A program made the translations under genes and the position numbers. Positions 58,160 to 64,000 of a stretch of DNA of 64,000 nt are shown here, piece after piece. The notes under the pieces are model-generated. The model was given only the letters and a program-made list of their open reading frames with translations. It searched no databases and was not told the DNA's origin. Origin of the DNA: Annulohypoxylon bovei var. microspora (lineage: Eukaryota; Ascomycota; Sordariomycetes; Xylariales; Hypoxylaceae); assembly GCA_022836615.1 (NCBI GenBank), contig MU405261.1, positions 124,001-188,000 of the forward strand, read 5' to 3'. Within the stretch, counting starts at the first letter, position 1. Each line of letters opens with the position of its first letter.

Positions 58160-59716
58160 ATGTTCTCCAGATCGGCTCTCTCAAGAGGTGCCCAGCTTGC
58201 TGCTCGTAGGCAAGGCTGTTCTCAGCTTGCTCAACGTCGAGGTTATGCTGCCGCCGCATCCTCTGCACCGTCCGCATTGACATATGATACCACCGAAGTT
58301 GCTGGTGTCAAGGTCGCTACCAGAGACTCCCATGGCCCAACAACGAAACTCGCTGTTGTCGCCAAGGCAGGTACTAGGTATCAGCCAGTTCCTGGCCTAA
58401 CCGTCGGCCTGGAGGAGTTCGCCTTTAAGGTAAGCGAGCCGAGCTGATGTTCGTACATTTCGTTTTTTTTGTCGTGAGCTAATTAGTTGTGATCGCCTCA
58501 GAACACCGGAAAGCGATATGCCCTACGTATCGTCCGAGAAGCCGAGCTTTTAGGAGGCCAATTACTCGCATATCACACTCGAGAAGCATTAGTTATCGAG
58601 GCGAGCTTTTTGCGAGAAGATATCCCCTACTTTACCGAACTGCTGGCAGAGGTTATCACCGAAACCAAGTACACCAGTGAGCTATCTCAAGCCATTGGCT
58701 CTCGATAGCGTACTTACTCATTCTACAGCATTCGAATTCCACGAGGATGTCGAGAGAGTCTTGAAGGTGAAGCAGGCTAAGCTCGCCCATGATGTTTCCG
58801 CTCTCGCTCTCGACTCGGCACATTCAGTCGCCTTCCATCGTGGCCTTGGCGCTTCCCTATACCCGACCAGCTCAACTCCCCTAAAACGATTGAATGAACA
58901 TACTATCGCTGCATACGCTAGCGCCGCGTACACTAAGCCGAATATCGCATTAATCGGAGACGGTGCTACGACTACTGCTCTACACAGGTGGACGGAACAG
59001 TTTTTCAAGAACGTACCCGCATCAAAGCCCGAGAGCATTAAATTTTACTCCGAACCTACGGCGTATTATGGTGGTGAGGCGCGTATAAGTCACACGGGCG
59101 GAAACTCGTTGGTCATCGCGTTCCCTGGTTCTAGCTTCAATGCATTCAAGCCCGAGATTGCGGTTTTGGCAGCATTGCTCGGTGGTCAGCCCAACGTAAA
59201 ATGGTCGCCCGGTTTCACTCTCCTATCCAAGGCTGCGGCTTCGACTGGAGTGGTCGCCTCGGGAACTAACCTCGCTTACTCCGACGCCGGCCTGCTGGCC
59301 ATCCAAATCACCGGGGCTGCTGACTCAATCCATAAAGCTGCCGGGGAGGCCGTCAAGGCTCTCAAGGGTATCGCGGAGGGAACTGTTAGCAAGGAGGACC
59401 TGACTAAGGCTATTGCTAAGGCGAAGTTTGACGCGTTGGAGGGTAGCCAATCAGGCGTGTCGACTCTTCTGTCTGCCGGTTCGGGGATCATCCACACCGG
59501 CAAGCCTTTCCAGATTGCCGAAACCGTCCAATCGATTAACAGCGTCACGGCAGACAAGCTCAAGACTGTATGTGTATACCCTTCTCCCCCAAGTGCTTTC
59601 ACTGCTAATAATAGATACAGACTGCGAAGTCTCTTATTGATGGTAAGGCTTCGGTGGCTGCGGTTGGTGACCTTAACGTATTGCCATTCGCAGAGGAGCT
59701 TGGGCTGAAGGTATAG
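58160..59716 (+). CDS. QCR2: Ubiquinol-cytochrome c reductase core protein 2 (complex III)
   Basis: A matrix-facing core subunit of mitochondrial complex III, of the M16 peptidase fold. Exons are 58160-58429, 58502-58676, 58729-59567 and 59621-59716, for 459 residues; introns are 72, 52 and 53 nt. The basic N-terminus (MFSRSALSRGAQLAARRQGC ... RRGYAAA) is a mitochondrial presequence. Core-2 blocks include GTRYQPVPGLTVGLEEFAFK and DSAHSVAFHRGLGASLYPTS, with a C-terminal M16 half. The zinc-binding HxxEH of active M16 enzymes is replaced by GLEEFAFKN, so the subunit is structural, as known for QCR2. The start at 58160 excludes upstream in-frame codons without targeting character. Confidence 0.95.
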
Positions 59717-60222
59717 ACGGGAAAATTGGGAAACAAAAGTGTACCAACAGATCGACCCACTGCTGTAGAGTCAAGCCACCTGTGCATATAATAAATCCCC
59801 TAGACTTTTCTTTGAAGTTTCAACTACGTAGGTATTCTACCATCTACCGTATTTACCGAGGTAGTGTGTCCTTTGACGACTAGAGTTATATGATATCCTC
59901 TATAAATCTTACGAACAAAGGCGTAGCAGAGACGTTATAATGAAATACCCCAATAGCCCCAAGTACCCCTAATATATATCGTAGAATTTAGCCCTATATT
60001 TCTTTAAGGGGGGATTTTAAGATAAAGAATTTTAATCTTTCGACGCAACGTTATTTGATCACGTGCAAGCTTGGGCCACTCCCGGCAACATTCACTAGCA
60101 TTAGCGGGCCTTTGTCTCTACTGCAGCTACATTTTGCGCTTCAGTACGAACAACGAAACCTTCAATTAATCCTCAACCCCAATTAATCCTCAACCCCAAT
60201 TAATCCTCGAGCAACTGTCAAA
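59717..60222. other. Intergenic region, QCR2 3' UTR and ATP15 promoter
   Basis: AT-rich, with a 17-bp tandem repeat next to the ATP15 start (separate entry). No gene seen. Confidence 0.55.
60164..60210. repeat. 17-bp tandem repeat (2.8 copies) just upstream of ATP15
   Basis: AATTAATCCTCAACCCC at 60164 and 60181 plus a partial copy at 60198. Each junction creates CCCCAATTAATCC and so a CCAAT motif, 12-60 bp before the ATG. Confidence 0.95.
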
Positions 60223-60633
60223 ATGGTGTTCGCCTGGAAAACCGCCGGTCTGTCGTAAGTCAACTCATATTCCGACTAACAAGACGTATCTCAATGGGTC
60301 TTTCGGTATTGCGAATACTTCCGGTTTACTAACTGTCCGTCCGACCGAATAGCTACAACCGTTACCTTGCCGTCGCAGCCCGCGTCGTGCGCCGAAGCTT
60401 GAAAGAGGACAAGAGACTAATTGCCGAACGACGAGGCGAGATGGACCTGCGATTCGCCAAATGGGAGGTAAGTTATCCATTCATATGGTATACGGAAAGC
60501 AAGAGTTGGGGGAACTAGTGGCTGATGGGTTTTATACCTCAATTCACAGAACGGCAAGATGAGCGATCCGAAAAACCTAGCTGAAGCCAATGCTGCTGCC
60601 GCCGTCCAGTCTGCCTCTGGTGGTTCGTCATAA
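60223..60633 (+). CDS. ATP15: F1Fo ATP synthase epsilon subunit (mitochondrial)
   Basis: Small central-stalk subunit of the F1 sector. Exons are 60223-60254, 60353-60467 and 60550-60633 (introns 98 and 82 nt), for 76 residues. The sequence MVFAWKTAGLSYNRYLAVAA followed by RVVRRSLKEDKRLIAERRGE and LRFAKWENGK matches the eukaryotic epsilon family across its length. There is no presequence beyond the amphipathic N-terminus, as in yeast Atp15 (62 residues). The C-terminal tail is Ala-rich. It is too short and too split to be seen as one open frame. Confidence 0.94.
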
Positions 60634-61594
60634 ACTACGAAATTTACAGGTGTTTAATGGAGCAAGCTTGCAAATGAGGAGAACTATTACTCTAGGAATG
60701 CGGGTGCGGATGCGGATAGACAAGACGAATGGCAGTGATTGCAATTTTGCCGCCTCGTGTATAGCTGTATAAAACAAAATCAGTTTCATTACAAACCAGT
60801 TCCGCAAGTTTGGGCGACGCAGTCACTAAAGTTGCTCGTACTACCTAGTAATGTCGAATCGTGATGTTAAGCTACATGATATATTGGATGAGAGGTCTAT
60901 CCATATTATAGCCCATCTCACACAACTAGTAATCGGTGGTTGCCGTAGGCGGGACACCGACGGATCGACCATGCCTAATAGTAGAGCAATTAGGTAGGCA
61001 GGTACAGCCTCTTAGGAGAAAGAGCGAATTTATGTAACTGCAGAATATAGATCACCTCATACCTTCCACTTACGTATTAAATTTTAGTACCTTATCCGTG
61101 TGTTACTTAGAGATATTTAACTTAAAATCATGCAGTTCAAAAGTGAAATCTTATACGGAACTTTGTCCATGTTTTGGCCGTGACAAATACTACTTTTTTT
61201 TACGCTAAAGCTCATAACCTCAATTAATACCTGATTCAACGTCTATTCTACCTTCCATTCCACCGCGATAACCGCAAATCTGCAAATCTGGTCATCATCA
61301 CCAGTTACGGTACTCAACCCAGATGACATCAACATTGTCTTTCAAAATCATTTACCCAGATACAACGGCTGTCTCAGCCTGCTTCTTCCATCTTGTATGA
61401 CTCGACTATTTTGCCGTCTATCAAAGCTGAGGTTTGTAATAATCTTAGAACTGATCACACTTCATTTACCTAGATATTTCAAGCTAAACAAGATCATATT
61501 CAACAACATATTCTTATTAACTATATGCGCTGACTAACGATAGTACCGCAACTCATATCATTTTATCCCATGACCGGCAGGGCCGATAGTCAAG
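60634..61594. other. Intergenic region, ATP15 3' UTR and NAA35 promoter
   Basis: AT-rich, with an ATTAGGTAGGCAGGTA run near 60990. No gene seen. Confidence 0.5.
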
Positions 61595-64000
61595 ATGCAA
61601 CAACAGCTTGATCCGTTATCGCCTTCCCCAAACATCTCTCACCCGGGAGTCATGGCCACCGATATTACTAAGAAATTTGCTTCCGCCGTGAAAAGTATGC
61701 ATTTGAACTCCTCTTACACCAAGTCATGAGGAAATCACCACCAACTGACCGAATGAGTAGCTTTGGCACCCGGCGAGCTTGTCAAAGATGATCACTTCAC
61801 ACTTTTCGAGTCCGTCGCGGCTCTCGAGGCAAGTGTTTTACTTATACTTGTACAGGTTTTAAAACTTAACTACTAACAGATTTTTTAGGTCATGGACCCG
61901 AAAATGGACAGTGGTGTGTTAGCAGAAGGAGAGTCTTTGGACCAGGAATATGACGTCTCTCGTGATCTACTTCCCGAAGAAATTCTCGGTATTATCGACC
62001 AGCTACTCTGCCTAGAGGTATGTCTCAGATACGTATTACGGCCTCCTTAATAAGTACATAATTTTCTAACTTTAAATTACTATCAGATGGCCTGGCATCA
62101 GGGCTATCCTCTTTCACAGACTCTCTTCACTAGCGTCTACGTGGAGTCCCTCATGAAGCCTCGTCCAACTAATATAGATGAGGCTGACTTCATAAGAGAC
62201 AGCCAAAGTCGTGAGAAGCAGCCAAAACTTCTCTTCATACTACGGGCATATTGTCTTGGACTCCTCAAAGCGTGCTGCTTCGTGAACGAGCTCGTCAAAG
62301 AAGAACTTTACTACGAGGTAAGAGCAATACGTTTTATAATTCATTATATTTATTGATTATGAGGTGTAGGAGGAAGACTTTGTAACCAACACTTATGATC
62401 GCAATCTTCTCTTCGAAATACCACTGGCATCCATCAACAGTTTACTTCTGAAAGCTCGGAGTGATCTTCGCCTAGCTAGTAATGATGTCCCTAAGGAAAT
62501 TTCTACTGCTCTCGAGCTCCGACTTGAGCTACGCATAGCTTTCCTAAGAGCTATCGACCTTGCAAGCCTGCGAAGAAACAACCCGGACTCATTGAAGATG
62601 CCTTGGACACAGATGAGCGGTCTAATCGAGCACATTAAGAAGCAGCACGAACTAGGGAAGCCCGTCCCAGAGGCCTTCAGCACTAAGCTACAGCGGCGGC
62701 TGGCTAGCACCATGCCTCCACGTCCCATGGTCCAGCCTAGCTTCGAAGAAAGTTATGGCCATTTCAAGAGACTTTTCCAAGACGGTGTCGAGATCATGGA
62801 TGTCTTGAAATACACCGAACCCCAAAGTCTATTGGTAAGGCAGTTGAATCTATTCTGCATCAATGAATGCTAAACGTTTTTTAGAATTTTGTTTTGTTAT
62901 TTCAAGCGAGAAAACCTCAACCACTGGTCTATATCAGAACACTACTTCAAAGTATGATCTGCAAAGATATGGTCGTTTTGGGTAACTACAGCATCCGGCA
63001 AATACTCGACCATGATCTCTCTATCGTTGTTCTTCCCTGCGCTGCGCAGATAGATCGCGCCTACGACCACATTGAGGTACCAACTGACCCGCGACATCAG
63101 ATCGCAGCACAGATGGAGATCTTCCGTCAACGAGTGGCCGAATGCTACTTAGAAATATTCAGGATATTCTGCCAGAACAGGTGTAGGGTCCGACGGACGC
63201 TGTGCCATAGTATTCAGGAATGGGAAATGCTGCAGGGTGACGTCGAGGAGATCGACCAGCTCCTTCAGATCGCCCTTGACGAGAAACCCCTCACGATAAG
63301 CGGAGGGGACGTCAGCTTCTCACTCCCTCTTTCGTCATGGGCGTACCTATACAAGCTCAAGCAGATGGAGTGGATTGTCCAGCTTGGGTTTGAGCTGGAA
63401 GTCTACCAGACTGACGAGCTTGCTGGCATGTACTGGTATTTGAACTACCTAGCTAAGACGCGCGCGCAGCATGGAGACCGCATCAAGTCTTTCACAATGC
63501 GTAACTTAAACGAAGCGCGCTATGGCCCCGCCGGCTCTAGTGGCCAGCAGCTACCCCAATATACGGCGGCTAAAGATCGCGAGTATATGACGTCGCTAGC
63601 GTATCTACGCGCTACCATGCTCGACGCGGCGTGCACGTGGGAGTTTGCGGATGGCCTGTGCTGCCTGTATACTGCTTTACTGCGATTAAACCTCCTCGCC
63701 CTGCCACAGCGCCCCTATAGTTCTGACCCTCTTCGCTACGACCTGCGCATGAAACCCTTCCGGGGTATTTCACTGCCAGCGCTGCCGACATTCGATGAGT
63801 TTACACGTGCGACGCTACAACCTGAGACCGCGACATACGATTTGCTGAAGTATGCCGAGAATGCTGTAGGCGGCGCACGTAAGGGGTACGAGGCCTTAGG
63901 CAGGATGTCGGAGGCGCAATCGTTCAGCGCCAACACGCATGGTCGTTGGGTCGGTAACATTAAGGATTGCCTTAGAGCTGCGATCGCGGCGGGTGTAGCG
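61595..64000 (+). CDS. MAK10: NatC N-terminal acetyltransferase auxiliary subunit MAK10/NAA35 (3' end beyond window)
   Basis: Ribosome-anchoring scaffold subunit of NatC, which acetylates Met-Leu/Ile/Phe-type N-termini. Exons are 61595-61694, 61761-61828, 61889-62017, 62087-62317, 62370-62834 and 62885 to the window end; 703 residues are visible. The hallmark block ALEVMDPKMDSGVLAEGESL is followed by SRDLLPEEILGIIDQLLCLE and MAWHQGYPLSQTLFTSVYVE. Conserved C-terminal parts include SFTMRNLNEARYGPAGSS. Intron 2 (61829-61888) has a GC donor (GCAAGT) and TTTAG acceptor; it must be spliced to rebuild ALE-VMDPK. The frame is still open at 64000, and family lengths suggest only a short C-terminal part is missing. 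Confidence 0.94.

Noticed and set aside
1..64000. CRISPR array, rRNA genes, prophage or bacterial-type operons
   Set aside because: None seen; all genes are eukaryotic with spliceosomal introns.

Overview
The window is nuclear DNA of a filamentous ascomycete (Pezizomycotina). The evidence is: short introns (mostly 45-120 nt) with GTRNGT donors, CTRAY branch sites and YAG acceptors; fungal-type versions of RAV1, SFI1, HYM1, YEN1, RPC82 and NAA35; and two intron-containing nuclear tRNA genes. The protein set fits Sordariomycetes. Xylariales is a guess from the many short TAGGTAGG/CCTAGG runs between genes. I could not run a search, so the lineage below Pezizomycotina is inference.

Layout. From 1 to 17.7 kb lie, mostly on the minus strand, the V-ATPase assembly factor RAV1 (its 3' part is off the left edge), spindle-pole protein SFI1, plus-strand MO25/HYM1, a short-chain dehydrogenase, SWI/SNF subunit SNF12 (BAF60 type) and a PDK1/Pkh-type kinase. 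From 19.7 to 27.9 kb are three plus-strand genes with long leaders: two conserved-looking fungal proteins of unknown function and a BTB-domain protein. From 27.9 to 33.4 kb is a gene-poor island with decayed coding sequence and a 44-bp minisatellite. From 33.4 to 47.8 kb are the Holliday-junction resolvase YEN1/GEN1 divergent from an Arp10/Arp11-like actin-related protein, mitochondrial seryl-tRNA synthetase, and a 2032-residue coiled-coil protein. From 47.8 to 53.0 kb is a second gene-poor stretch. It is bracketed by two identical tRNA-Arg(ACG) genes in inverted orientation and holds a 697-bp element with 21-bp terminal inverted repeats and an 8-bp target-site duplication. From 53.0 to 64 kb is a dense block: mitochondrial GTP/GDP carrier GGC1, Pol III subunit RPC82, complex III core protein QCR2, ATP synthase epsilon subunit ATP15, and NatC subunit NAA35/MAK10 (its 3' end is off the right edge).

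How the genes relate. There is no operon-like or biosynthetic cluster. Most genes are housekeeping. Four encode mitochondrial proteins (SerRS, GGC1, QCR2, ATP15). Two pairs share short divergent intergenic regions (YEN1/ARP10 and RPC82/QCR2). HYM1 and the PDK1-type kinase both belong to growth-control kinase networks but are not adjacent.

Most notable observations: (1) the 697-bp element at 51.3-52.0 kb has hAT-type hallmarks and carries a stretch that looks like a captured host exon with intact splice signals; (2) the gene at 19.7 kb has a predicted intron that overlaps a protein-like alternative frame, so either the intron is real or two compensating frameshifts exist; (3) the 29.7-32.4 kb island contains broken coding sequence. 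Gene models were built by hand from reading frames and splice signals; exon coordinates are given in each entry.
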